A DNA stretch of 12,815 nt, from NCBI GenBank assembly GCA_033720735.1, contig JAWWBX010000101.1:1-12815 (forward strand), given 5' to 3'. This document shows positions 6,072 to 12,815 of this stretch, in pieces. This DNA comes from B8-G4 sp033720735 (GTDB lineage Bacteria > Bacteroidota > Bacteroidia > Chitinophagales > Saprospiraceae). Below the pieces are notes generated by a model. The model saw nothing but the letters and a program-made list of their open reading frames with translations, did not search any database and was not told where the DNA came from. The position numbers and the translations under genes are program-made. The first letter of the stretch is position 1; every line of letters starts with the position of its first letter.

Positions 6072-7352
6072 TTACTCGTCGGGAAACAACCGCAAACCGC
6101 TCGCAAATGCATTGACCTCGCTGCGCACCTGGGTGATCTCCCGCTCATTCTCGACATCTGCCAGGATGCGGTCGATCCACCGGGCGATGCGGACGCAATC
6201 GTCGGTGTCGATACCGCGGCTGGTCATGGCAGCCAGACCGATGCGCATCCCCGAGGTGACAAACGGTGACTTGTCGTCGAACGGGACCATGTTCTTGTTG
6301 ACCGTAATGTCGGCGGCGACCAGGGCGTTTTCGGCATCGCGTCCGGTGAGCCCCTTGTTGCGCAGGTCGATGAGCATGCTGTGGTTGTCGGTTCCACCGG
6401 AAATGATGTGGTAGCCCATCTCCACCAGGGCGTCGGCCAGGGCATGGGCGTTGTCGATGACCTGCTGTGCGTAGTTCACGAAGCTGTCTTCCATTGCCTC
6501 CGCAAAAGACACCGCCTTGGCGGCGATCACGTGCTCGAGCGGGCCGCCCTGCATACCTGGGAAGACCGCGCTGTTCATGATGGACGACATCTTGATGGGG
6601 TTGCCTTTTCGCGTGGTGCGCCCCCAGGGATTTTCGAAGTCCTGGCCCAGCATGATGATCCCGCCCCGCGGACCGCGCAGTGTCTTGTGTGTCGTCGAGG
6701 TCACGATGTGGCAGTGGGGGAGAGGATCATCGAGCAATTTGGCGGCGATCAGGCCGGCCGGATGTGCGATATCCGCCATCAGGAGGGCGCCCACCTCGTC
6801 GGCGATCTCGCGGAACCGTGCGTATTCCCAGTCGCGCGAGTAGGCAGAGGCGCCGCAGATGATCAGTTTGGGTCGTTCGGCGCGGGCGACCTCGGCCACC
6901 TGATCCATGTTGACCCGGCCTGTCTCACGGTCGACCCCGTAAAAGACGGGCCGGTAGACCTTGCCGGAATAGTTGACCGGTGAACCGTGGGTCAGGTGCC
7001 CGCCATGCGACAGGTCGAAACCCAGCATGGTATCGCCCGGTTCGAGCACGCCCAGGTACACGGCCGTATTGGCCTGCGCGCCCGAATGCGGCTGGACGTT
7101 GGCGTATTCGGCACCGAACAGTGTCTTCAGCCGGTCGATCGCCAGTTGTTCGATCTCGTCGACCACCTCGCACCCACCGTAGTAGCGTTTGCCGGGGTAG
7201 CCTTCTGCGTACTTGTTGGTCAGCACCGACCCCATGGCGCGGAGCACGGCCTTGCTGACAAAATTTTCCGAGGCAATGAGCTCGATGCCCTTGCGCTGCC
7301 GCTCCTCCTCCTTCTTGATGAGGTGCATGATCTGATCCTGGATCGCCAACAT
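6072..7352 (-). CDS. glyA: serine hydroxymethyltransferase GlyA
   Basis: GlyA is a PLP enzyme that interconverts serine and glycine while charging tetrahydrofolate with a one-carbon unit. The 426-residue product shows the substrate region IELIASENF (23-31), the YAEGYPGKRYYGG stretch (48-60), the PLP-contacting DIAHPAG (194-200, Asp194 and His197) and the Schiff-base Lys223 in TSTTHKTLRGPRGG (218-231). The insert GQDFENPWGRTTRKGNP after the PLP lysine, then FPGMQGGPLEH, is, from memory, typical of Bacteroidota GlyA. The length is normal. The ATG at 7352-7350 has no clear Shine-Dalgarno. It is divergent from the protease gene, with a 218-bp spacer, and convergent with truA. Confidence 0.97.
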   Translation of the reverse strand: MLAIQDQIMHLIKKEEERQRKGIELIASENFVSKAVLRAMGSVLTNKYAEGYPGKRYYGGCEVVDEIEQLAIDRLKTLFGAEYANVQPHSGAQANTAVYLGVLEPGDTMLGFDLSHGGHLTHGSPVNYSGKVYRPVFYGVDRETGRVNMDQVAEVARAERPKLIICGASAYSRDWEYARFREIADEVGALLMADIAHPAGLIAAKLLDDPLPHCHIVTSTTHKTLRGPRGGIIMLGQDFENPWGRTTRKGNPIKMSSIMNSAVFPGMQGGPLEHVIAAKAVSFAEAMEDSFVNYAQQVIDNAHALADALVEMGYHIISGGTDNHSMLIDLRNKGLTGRDAENALVAADITVNKNMVPFDDKSPFVTSGMRIGLAAMTSRGIDTDDCVRIARWIDRILADVENEREITQVRSEVNAFASGLRLFPDE

Positions 7353-7376
7353 ATGGTATCTGAAAATTTGCGGGTG

Positions 7377-7384
7377 CTAAAATA
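7377..7384 (-). promoter_or_regulatory. near-match -7 element for glyA (TATTTTAG)
   Basis: The minus strand reads TATTTTAG, one base away from TAnnTTTG, 24 bp before the glyA ATG. It is the best promoter candidate in the 218-bp divergent spacer. No equally good element was found for the protease; TATCTTGA at 7559-7566 is the closest but sits only a few bases before that ATG. Confidence 0.35.
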
Positions 7385-7570
7385 CAGTTCTGCTCCCGGA
7401 AAATGCCGCTTTCGTCGAACGGCGACACGCAAACCCTTTACCATCCGTTACTTTAACAACGTGCTCATTGGATCAGGAGCGAATTGGCCGGGTTGTTGTT
7501 CAAAGCACGTGGGTGACAAAGCTGTACACCAACGGTTTACTCTGATTTGCAAAACGCGTATCTTGAAAAA

Positions 7571-9040
7571 ATGCTCACGGGGTCACATACACGGTGGTTG
7601 GCACTGCTGGCGGGCTGCCTGATCTGTACTGCCATGCAGGGACAGTATCCGTGCGGGACCGGCATCACCCAGGTGCCGCCGGCGCTGCAGCATCTGTACA
7701 CCAGTGAACCGGGCACCTTCCGCAGTCCGGTGGTCGATTCAGTCGGCGTTGCGCTGCACATCATTGACCCGGTCCAGTCGGCGATCCCTTCGCTGGAGGA
7801 GATCAGTACGGCGTTTGACCTGGTCAATCAGCACTTCGCGGGTGCCGGACTCCATTTTTTCATTTGCGATCTCAACATCATCGAGGGCAACCGCTCCAAC
7901 ACCCGGCAGGACCTGGTGCAACTCAACCGGACCTACTACGTCGATCACCGCATCAACGTATACCTGGTGGGCCGGCTTGTCGGGGACAGCGGGTTGTTCC
8001 TCTGCGGCGTCTCGACCTTCCCGTGGGAAGCCGAGCCTGAAGAGCGTTTCAATGCACTCAGCTTCGACTGCTTTGGTGACGGGCATACCCTGTCGCATGA
8101 ACTGGGCCATTATTATGGTCTCTTGCATACGCACGATGTGAGCAACGGGGCGGAACTGGTTGATGGGTCCAACTGTGAGGTGGCTGGTGACCTCCTGTGC
8201 GACACGCCTGCCGATCCCGTGCTGGGATTTCATAACGTTTCCGAATGCCAGTATTCAGGTTCAGAACGTGACGCGGCGGGCACCCCCTACGAGCCCGACC
8301 CTACGCTCATCATGTCGTACACCCCGGCCATGTGTGCCTCACGCTTCACTGCGCAGCAGCTCTGGGTGATCCGCCAGTTTGCCGACGCAAGCAATACCGG
8401 GCTGGTCGCAGACTGCCAGGACCTGCCCGACTACCGTCTGTCTTCTTCCGTCAATGCCATGACGACCAATTTCTTCGCGACCCGGCCGATCCCGCTGACG
8501 ATCTCCGGGCCGGTCAGTACCGAAGGGACCATTGATATTACTTACTGGATCTCTGCCGATCCCGGTACGCGCGGGCAGCAGTTGCGCCGGCGCACGATCG
8601 ACCTGTCAGCAGAGCAATTGCCCCTCCAATACGACCTGGAGTTCCTGATTCCTCCCGGGCGGGACGATGGGCTGCACTACATGACCATCAAGCTCGACGC
8701 GGATCGCGCGTATGCCGAGAGCAACGAGTGGAACAACGAGATCGTGATCGAGATGACCCTGGTGGATGCCAGCCTCAACGACCTGGTCGTCTTTCCCAAT
8801 CCGGCGGAGGATGAACTGTTCGTCTTCAGACGCTTTGCCGATGTCCCCGGGCAGGTTGATCTGGACATCTACACGCTCGACGGGCGCCTGGTGCGGCACA
8901 CATCCTATGATGCACAATACGATCAGTTCTACATTCGGATGGACATCGACTTCCTGCCACCCGGGATGTATCACCTGGCGATGCAGAGTCCCGATGCGCT
9001 GGTAGCCCCGCCGCGCTCCTTTCTTTTTGTCAAGCGCTGA
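7571..9040 (+). CDS. secreted M43-type zinc metalloprotease with T9SS sorting domain
   Basis: The 489-residue product starts with a signal peptide (hydrophobic residues about 9-21, likely cleavage near 24-25 before QYPCG). The catalytic domain has the extended zinc motif HELGHYYGLLH at 176-186 with Glu177 as general base, LLCDTPADP (208-216) and a Met-turn at Met248 in IMSYTP. These mark the pappalysin/cytophagalysin (M43) group. A region at about 300-395 ending in SNEWNNE resembles CARDB-type beta domains. The last 85 residues (VVFPNPAEDELFVF to FLFVKR) form a T9SS type A sorting domain, so the enzyme is expected to be exported by SecYEG and T9SS. The ATG at 7571 was chosen over a TTG at 7547 because it opens the signal peptide. 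Substrate is unknown. Confidence 0.9.
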   Translation: MLTGSHTRWLALLAGCLICTAMQGQYPCGTGITQVPPALQHLYTSEPGTFRSPVVDSVGVALHIIDPVQSAIPSLEEISTAFDLVNQHFAGAGLHFFICDLNIIEGNRSNTRQDLVQLNRTYYVDHRINVYLVGRLVGDSGLFLCGVSTFPWEAEPEERFNALSFDCFGDGHTLSHELGHYYGLLHTHDVSNGAELVDGSNCEVAGDLLCDTPADPVLGFHNVSECQYSGSERDAAGTPYEPDPTLIMSYTPAMCASRFTAQQLWVIRQFADASNTGLVADCQDLPDYRLSSSVNAMTTNFFATRPIPLTISGPVSTEGTIDITYWISADPGTRGQQLRRRTIDLSAEQLPLQYDLEFLIPPGRDDGLHYMTIKLDADRAYAESNEWNNEIVIEMTLVDASLNDLVVFPNPAEDELFVFRRFADVPGQVDLDIYTLDGRLVRHTSYDAQYDQFYIRMDIDFLPPGMYHLAMQSPDALVAPPRSFLFVKR

Positions 9041-10264
9041 TCAGGCGTGCAGGCGGCTTTCCTTGGGATAACAGAGATAGTACGTTTCGGAGATCGAGTC
9101 GCGCTCCAGGTTGAGCATTCTTGACAGCGGGACCACCCGGCCGTCCTTGAGCAGCATGAGGATCTCGTTGTCGGCCGTCTTGTAGGTCGGGATGGATTCA
9201 TGGCCCGGGATCACCAGTTGCCTGGCCTCATCCTCAGACATATTCAGGACCTGCGCCGTCCGTCGCGTGATCTCGTCGATGTAGCCCTGGGGCAGGGGTT
9301 GCTCGTTGAGCTGGGTGTGAAAGAGGCGGCGCTCGAGGATATTCGTCGCCAGCAAGCTGATGACCCGGTCTTCAGTATTCGACAGCACTTTCAATGCGAA
9401 CCCGACATCCACATCGTCGATCTCGGCAAATTTGTGGAGGATCTCCGACGGGTCATCCGACTCCGCGGGGTCCGGAAATGTCCTGACGAATTCATACAGA
9501 TAGTTGGGCAGATGGTTGAGAGTGGCACCCTGCTGAGCCCGCACGCGTAGCAGGAGGAGCAGTTGCTTGAGCATCTGCTCGGCACCGATGACGGCCTTGT
9601 GCAGGTAGACCTGCCAGTACATCAGGCGACGGGCGACAATGAATTTCTCGATCGAGTAGATCCCCTTCTGTTCAATCACGATCTGATCGTCGACAACATT
9701 GAGCATCTTGATGATGCGGTCGTGCCCGATGTTGCCTTCCGCCACCCCGGTAAAGAAACTGTCGCGCTTGAGGTAATCCAGCCGGTCGAGGTCAAGCTGA
9801 CTGGCAATCAGCTGGTGCAGGAAATCCTTGCGGTAGGTACCCTCAAAGATCGCAATCGCCATGTCCAGCGCACCGTCGAACTGACGGTTGAGCTCCTTGA
9901 GGAACAACCTGGTCAGGGACTCGTGTGACGCATTGATCAGGACGCCCTCGAGCGCATGGGAGTAGGGCCCATGCCCGATATCGTGGAGCAGGATGGCGAT
10001 CATGGCAGCTTCCGCCTCGTCGGCAGTGATCTCTATCTCCTTTGACCGCAGGGTGGCGATGGCCGTCTGCATCAGGTGCATCGCGCCCAGGGCGTGGTGA
10101 AAGCGGGTGTGGAGTGCACCAGGATACACATAGTGCGTGAGTCCGACCTGCTTGATGCGGCGCAGGCGTTGGAAGTAGCGATGTTCGATCAGGTCGAAGA
10201 TGAGTTCGGATGGAATGGAGATGAATCCATAGACCGGATCATTGAGGATTTTCTTTTTATTCAA
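9041..10264 (-). CDS. HD-domain phosphohydrolase (dGTPase/SAMHD1-like, COG1078 type)
   Basis: The 407-residue product belongs to the HD superfamily of metal-dependent phosphohydrolases related to dNTP triphosphohydrolases. Visible motifs are HTRFHHALG (52-60; His57 is the expected metal ligand), LLHDIGHGPYSH (92-103; His94-Asp95) and SQLDLDRLDYLKRD (155-168; Asp158 the expected third ligand). Its true substrate is unknown. The start is a TTG at 10264-10262: it gives NKKKILNDPVYGFISIP, the expected N-terminus, and there is no in-frame ATG until Met63. Its stop codon touches that of the protease with no gap. It is divergent from porX, an arrangement I recall from other Bacteroidota, but I cannot check this here. 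Confidence 0.9.
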   Translation of the reverse strand: MNKKKILNDPVYGFISIPSELIFDLIEHRYFQRLRRIKQVGLTHYVYPGALHTRFHHALGAMHLMQTAIATLRSKEIEITADEAEAAMIAILLHDIGHGPYSHALEGVLINASHESLTRLFLKELNRQFDGALDMAIAIFEGTYRKDFLHQLIASQLDLDRLDYLKRDSFFTGVAEGNIGHDRIIKMLNVVDDQIVIEQKGIYSIEKFIVARRLMYWQVYLHKAVIGAEQMLKQLLLLLRVRAQQGATLNHLPNYLYEFVRTFPDPAESDDPSEILHKFAEIDDVDVGFALKVLSNTEDRVISLLATNILERRLFHTQLNEQPLPQGYIDEITRRTAQVLNMSEDEARQLVIPGHESIPTYKTADNEILMLLKDGRVVPLSRMLNLERDSISETYYLCYPKESRLHA

Positions 10265-10292
10265 AGGAATCGTGTTATTGCTGCGAGAAGTC

Positions 10293-10300
10293 TAATTTTG
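10293..10300 (+). promoter_or_regulatory. candidate porX -7 element (TAATTTTG)
   Basis: TAATTTTG matches TAnnTTTG exactly, in the 151-bp divergent spacer between the HD gene and porX. A TTG lies at 10278-10280, closer than the usual -33 spacing. If used, it gives a leader of about 110 bases containing two inverted repeats. Confidence 0.45.
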
Positions 10301-10324
10301 AAATCTGAATACTGCGGCAGGTAA

Positions 10325-10340
10325 TTCACACCAGTGTGAA
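10325..10340 (+). promoter_or_regulatory. operator-like inverted repeat TTCACAC-CA-GTGTGAA
   Basis: Perfect 7-bp arms with a 2-bp centre, about 75 bp before the porX ATG. Its size and symmetry fit a dimeric regulator binding site, for example of the CRP/FNR type, but no regulator can be named from sequence alone. Confidence 0.45.
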
Positions 10341-10343
10341 ATA

Positions 10344-10358
10344 TCCCGCTGAACGGGA
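10344..10358 (+). other. short hairpin in the porX leader
   Basis: TCCCG (10344-10348) pairs with CGGGA (10354-10358) around the loop CTGAA, three bases after the operator-like repeat. The same five-base loop occurs in the tig-clpP hairpin at 1966-1982. It could be an RNA structure in the leader. Confidence 0.35.
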
Positions 10359-10415
10359 CCGTTGATGAGTACACATTCGGTACTCAAATTCCTGCTGCAT
10401 ACGACGAGAACAACG

Positions 10416-11975
10416 ATGGATAAAATTAAAATTCTGTGGGCAGACGATGAAATCGACCTGCTGAAGCCCCAGCTCTACTTTCTTGAGAAAAAAGGTTACG
10501 AAGTCATCACCGTCAGCAATGGCCATGATGCCCTCGAGCAGTACGACGCCAACGGTGATATCGATGTGGTCTTCCTCGATGAATCAATGCCCGGGCTCAC
10601 CGGACTCGAAACGCTCAGTCGCCTGAAAACGTCCAACCCGGCCGTGCCCGTGGTTATGATCACCAAGAACGAGGCGGAGAATATCATGGATGAGGCCCTG
10701 GGCTCCCAGATCGCCGACTACCTGATCAAGCCGGTCAACCCCAACCAGATCCTGCTGTCCCTCAAACGGATCATCGACAACAAGCGGCTGGTCCGGGAAA
10801 AAACGTCATCAGACTACCAGCAGGAGTTCCGCAATATCCTGATGGAGATCAACAGCGGGCTCGACCTGGAAGGCTGGATCAGGGTGTACCAGAGCATCGT
10901 ACAATGGGAGATCCGGATCGACAGCTCCAACAGCGAGGAAATGCGCGAGATCCTCTCCATGCAGAAGCAGGAGGCCAACAAGGAATTCTCGCGGTTTGTC
11001 GAAAAGCACTACCAGCGGTGGATGGACAATCTGAGCAGCAAGGAACCGGTGATGTCGCCCCACCTCATCCCGCACCATGTGCTGCCCAATCTCAGTGATG
11101 AGACCCCGACCATCATGCTGCTGCTTGACAACCTGCGGTACGACCAGTGGAAGATCCTGGAACCGATCTTCAATGACCTGTACAAGGTGGAAAAAGAGGA
11201 CACCTTCGTAAGCATATTGCCCACCTCGACACAGTACAGCCGCAACGCCATCTTCGCCGGGATGATGCCCTCCGATATCGCGAAGTATCACAGCAAGTAC
11301 TGGCTGCACGATTTTGAGGAAGGTGGCAAGAATAACCATGAGGAGCAGTTGCTCGGTCACCTGCTCGACAAGCGCCTCCGCAACCCGATCAAATGGGAGT
11401 ACCTCAAGATCACCAATGTGCAGAGCGCCCGCAAGATGGAGGACCAGGCGCTGAACTATCTCAACAACAACCTCACTGTCATCGTCTACAACTTCATCGA
11501 CATGATGTCGCACGCCCGCACCGAGATGGAAGTGCTCAAGGAGCTGGCGGGTGACGAAACGGCCTATCGTTCGCTGACGCGCTCGTGGTTCCTGCACTCA
11601 CCGCTGTGGAGCGCGCTGCGCCGGCTGGCGGAACGCGATGTGCAACTGATCGTGACGACCGACCATGGCACCATCCGGGTGGGACAACCGTCGCGCGTCG
11701 TCGGCGACAAGTCGACCACGACCAACCTGCGCTACAAGGCCGGCAAGAACCTGCAGTACGAGCGCAAGGACGTCCTGGAGGTCAAGGATCCGGAGAAAGC
11801 CGGTCTGCCGCGCCCGAATATCAGCTCGACCTACATCTTCGCGCTGGAAGACAAGTACTTCCTTTATCCCAACAACTACAACTACTACAACAACTACTAC
11901 CGCGACACCTTCCAGCATGGCGGCGTGTCACTCGAGGAAATGATCTGCCCGGTCGTGCGCCTGCGCAACCGGTAG
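10416..11975 (+). CDS. porX: PorX: response regulator with PglZ domain, T9SS regulator
   Basis: PorX is the cytoplasmic response regulator that controls T9SS genes in Porphyromonas gingivalis and Flavobacterium; its PglZ domain has been reported to hydrolyse oligonucleotide phosphodiesters. The 519-residue product matches the family length. Receiver domain (about 4-125): Asp10-Asp11, phospho-acceptor Asp55 in FLDESMPG, Thr83 and Lys105. A helical linker (about 130-225) follows. PglZ/alkaline-phosphatase-like domain (about 230-515): Asp238 in LLLDNLRYD, Thr272 in LPTSTQYSRN, Asp362 and His366 in NFIDMMSHAR, Asp416-His417 in TTDHGT and His501 in FQHGG, all expected zinc-site residues. The Asn/Tyr run at 486-495 is a family feature. 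The ATG at 10416 opens the receiver domain directly; an upstream ATG at 10365 would add 17 residues. An ECF sigma gene lies downstream. Confidence 0.95.
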   Translation: MDKIKILWADDEIDLLKPQLYFLEKKGYEVITVSNGHDALEQYDANGDIDVVFLDESMPGLTGLETLSRLKTSNPAVPVVMITKNEAENIMDEALGSQIADYLIKPVNPNQILLSLKRIIDNKRLVREKTSSDYQQEFRNILMEINSGLDLEGWIRVYQSIVQWEIRIDSSNSEEMREILSMQKQEANKEFSRFVEKHYQRWMDNLSSKEPVMSPHLIPHHVLPNLSDETPTIMLLLDNLRYDQWKILEPIFNDLYKVEKEDTFVSILPTSTQYSRNAIFAGMMPSDIAKYHSKYWLHDFEEGGKNNHEEQLLGHLLDKRLRNPIKWEYLKITNVQSARKMEDQALNYLNNNLTVIVYNFIDMMSHARTEMEVLKELAGDETAYRSLTRSWFLHSPLWSALRRLAERDVQLIVTTDHGTIRVGQPSRVVGDKSTTTNLRYKAGKNLQYERKDVLEVKDPEKAGLPRPNISSTYIFALEDKYFLYPNNYNYYNNYYRDTFQHGGVSLEEMICPVVRLRNR

Positions 11976-11980
11976 GATGG

Positions 11981-12060
11981 AATGTTTAAAGTTGAAGGTT
12001 GAAAGTTTAAGGTTTGGAGCAGGCAACCTTAAACCTTAAACTTTCTAACCTTCAACGTTG
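11981..12060 (+). repeat. AT-rich inverted repeat, copy 2, forming a 24-bp hairpin
   Basis: The arm 11992-12015 (TTGAAGGTTGAAAG onwards) pairs with 12031-12055, perfect over 24 bp except for one bulged T at 12046; the loop is 15 bases (12016-12030). It begins 6 bases after the porX stop. No T run follows, so it is not a standard terminator, although a stem this long could still block transcription or RNase digestion. It is related to copy 1 at 4471-4540. Confidence 0.85.
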
Positions 12061-12125
12061 CACGCATCCTCACCCCGATTTACTTGTCTAATAGAGGGAG
12101 TCACTCGACAGACTGCCTTGTGCCC

Positions 12126-12716
12126 ATGCTGAAAATGCCGGAACTTGCGCCACCACCAATGGCGCGTCCAGACAATGATCAGACCCTCTTTGCCCGTCTG
12201 CAGGCGGGTGACCAGACCGCACTGCGCGCCCTGTTTGACAGCTACTTTGACCGGCTTGCAGCCGTGGCCCGCAGGATCGTGCTGGACGATGCCCTGGCGC
12301 GTGATGTCGCACAGCAGGTCTACATTCAGTTGTGGGAGCGTCGCACGGCCATTTCCCTCACCACCGATCTGTATCCCTACCTGCGCAAGATGACGATCAA
12401 TGCGGCCCTGGCGGAAGTGCGCACTACCGCGCGGCGGTCGCAATTACTTGCACGGCGGCCGGCGCAGGAGCAGGTCATGCGGGATGTTGAATCAGACTAT
12501 CTGAATGGCGAGCTGCAGGAGCATCTCCTTGGTGAGATTGAGCGACTGCCCAACAGACCCCGCACGATCTTCAGGATGAGCCGGTTTGAGCATCTCACAT
12601 ACGACGAGATCGCCCATTCCCTCGGAATATCGGTCAAGACCGTCGAGGACCATATGAGCCGGGCACTCAGGGAGCTCCACGCAGCCGTCAGGCGCTATCT
12701 GCACCTTTTTTTTTGA
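12126..12716 (+). CDS. ECF-type RNA polymerase sigma factor
   Basis: The 196-residue product is an extracytoplasmic-function sigma factor of the sort abundant in Bacteroidota. Region 2 covers about residues 36-100, with LFDSYFDRLAAVARRI and the acidic RDVAQQVYIQLWERR for core binding. Region 4 covers about 133-192 and holds the helix-turn-helix LTYDEIAHSLGISVKTVEDH (157-176). The start is uncertain: ATG 12126, GTG 12120 and ATG 12159 (185 residues) are all in frame, and GAGGGAG at 12094-12100 is too far from any of them to decide. The gene ends in a run of nine T that encodes the final Phe-Phe and runs into the stop. It lies 150 bp after porX on the same strand; the next gene may encode its anti-sigma factor. 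Its regulon cannot be told from sequence. Confidence 0.92.
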   Translation: MLKMPELAPPPMARPDNDQTLFARLQAGDQTALRALFDSYFDRLAAVARRIVLDDALARDVAQQVYIQLWERRTAISLTTDLYPYLRKMTINAALAEVRTTARRSQLLARRPAQEQVMRDVESDYLNGELQEHLLGEIERLPNRPRTIFRMSRFEHLTYDEIAHSLGISVKTVEDHMSRALRELHAAVRRYLHLFF

Positions 12717-12779
12717 AAAAATGATCGCCATGGACCAGGGTACGCACAGATTCATGACATCATACAGGTGACAATCACG

Positions 12780-12815
12780 ATGATCGAACAGGAAACATAC
12801 TGGACCGGGCTGATC
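12780..12815 (+). CDS. 5' end of a gene cut by the window edge, possibly an anti-sigma factor
   Basis: The ATG at 12780 opens MIEQETYWTGLI and remains open to the edge, 63 bp after the sigma gene. In Bacteroidota, ECF sigma genes of this type are often followed by a FecR-like anti-sigma or membrane protein gene, so that is the positional guess. Twelve residues are too few to identify a family. Confidence 0.4.
   Translation, partial: MIEQETYWTGLI

Noticed and set aside
6381..7622. Plus-strand open frames across glyA
   Set aside because: They are antisense shadows of an unambiguous serine hydroxymethyltransferase with all its motifs intact.
10809..11918. Minus-strand frames opposite porX, including one with a long valine run
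   Set aside because: The valine run is the reverse of the Asn/Tyr-encoding repeat in PorX; no independent coding evidence.
12721..12771. Short open frame MIAMDQGTHRFMTSYR between the sigma gene and the next gene
   Set aside because: Only 16 residues, with no ribosome site or family match; the ATG at 12780 is a better candidate for the next gene.

Overview
The window reads as chromosomal DNA from a moderately GC-rich member of the Bacteroidota, most likely the Saprospiria/Lewinella side of the phylum. Four things point there. A PorX-type response regulator with a PglZ domain and a secreted protease with a C-terminal type IX secretion (T9SS) sorting domain are both present. The order tig-clpP-clpX and the protein variants fit the phylum. 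Several intergenic spaces carry the Bacteroidota -7 promoter element TAnnTTTG. Most genes lack a clear Shine-Dalgarno sequence. The genus placement is inference.

Layout, left to right. Positions 1-565 hold no complete gene. There is a possible minus-strand gene start at the left edge, a heptamer array, a 38-bp tandem array (226-376) and an octamer array (451-522) that abuts a promoter. Next comes a protein quality-control cluster: trigger factor (566-1921), ClpP (2010-2693) and ClpX (2738-3973). Two small membrane proteins follow, DoxX-like (4094-4468) and DUF2784-like (4535-4906). They are separated by an inverted repeat and followed by another octamer array. The next 400 bp (4907-5309) is gene-free and packed with short repeats. 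After it come truA (5310-6053) and, convergent with it, glyA (minus, 6072-7352).

The right half is centred on T9SS biology. An M43-type zinc protease with a T9SS sorting tail (7571-9040) ends exactly where a convergent HD-domain phosphohydrolase ends (minus, 9041-10264). Divergent from the HD gene is porX (10416-11975). Then come a large imperfect hairpin, an ECF sigma factor (12126-12716), and the first 12 codons of a further gene at the right edge, possibly its anti-sigma partner.

How the genes work together: trigger factor, ClpX and ClpP fold or degrade cytosolic proteins. PorX is known in Porphyromonas and Flavobacterium to control T9SS genes, in Porphyromonas together with an ECF sigma factor, and the M43 protease is a predicted T9SS cargo. 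TruA (tRNA pseudouridine) and GlyA (one-carbon metabolism) are housekeeping genes. I see no CRISPR array, phage, insertion sequence, tRNA or rRNA. The most unusual content is the density and variety of short intergenic repeats (periods 7, 8 and 38 bp, plus a roughly 65-80 bp inverted repeat present twice), several of which supply start codons, stop codons or promoter-proximal DNA to neighbouring genes.
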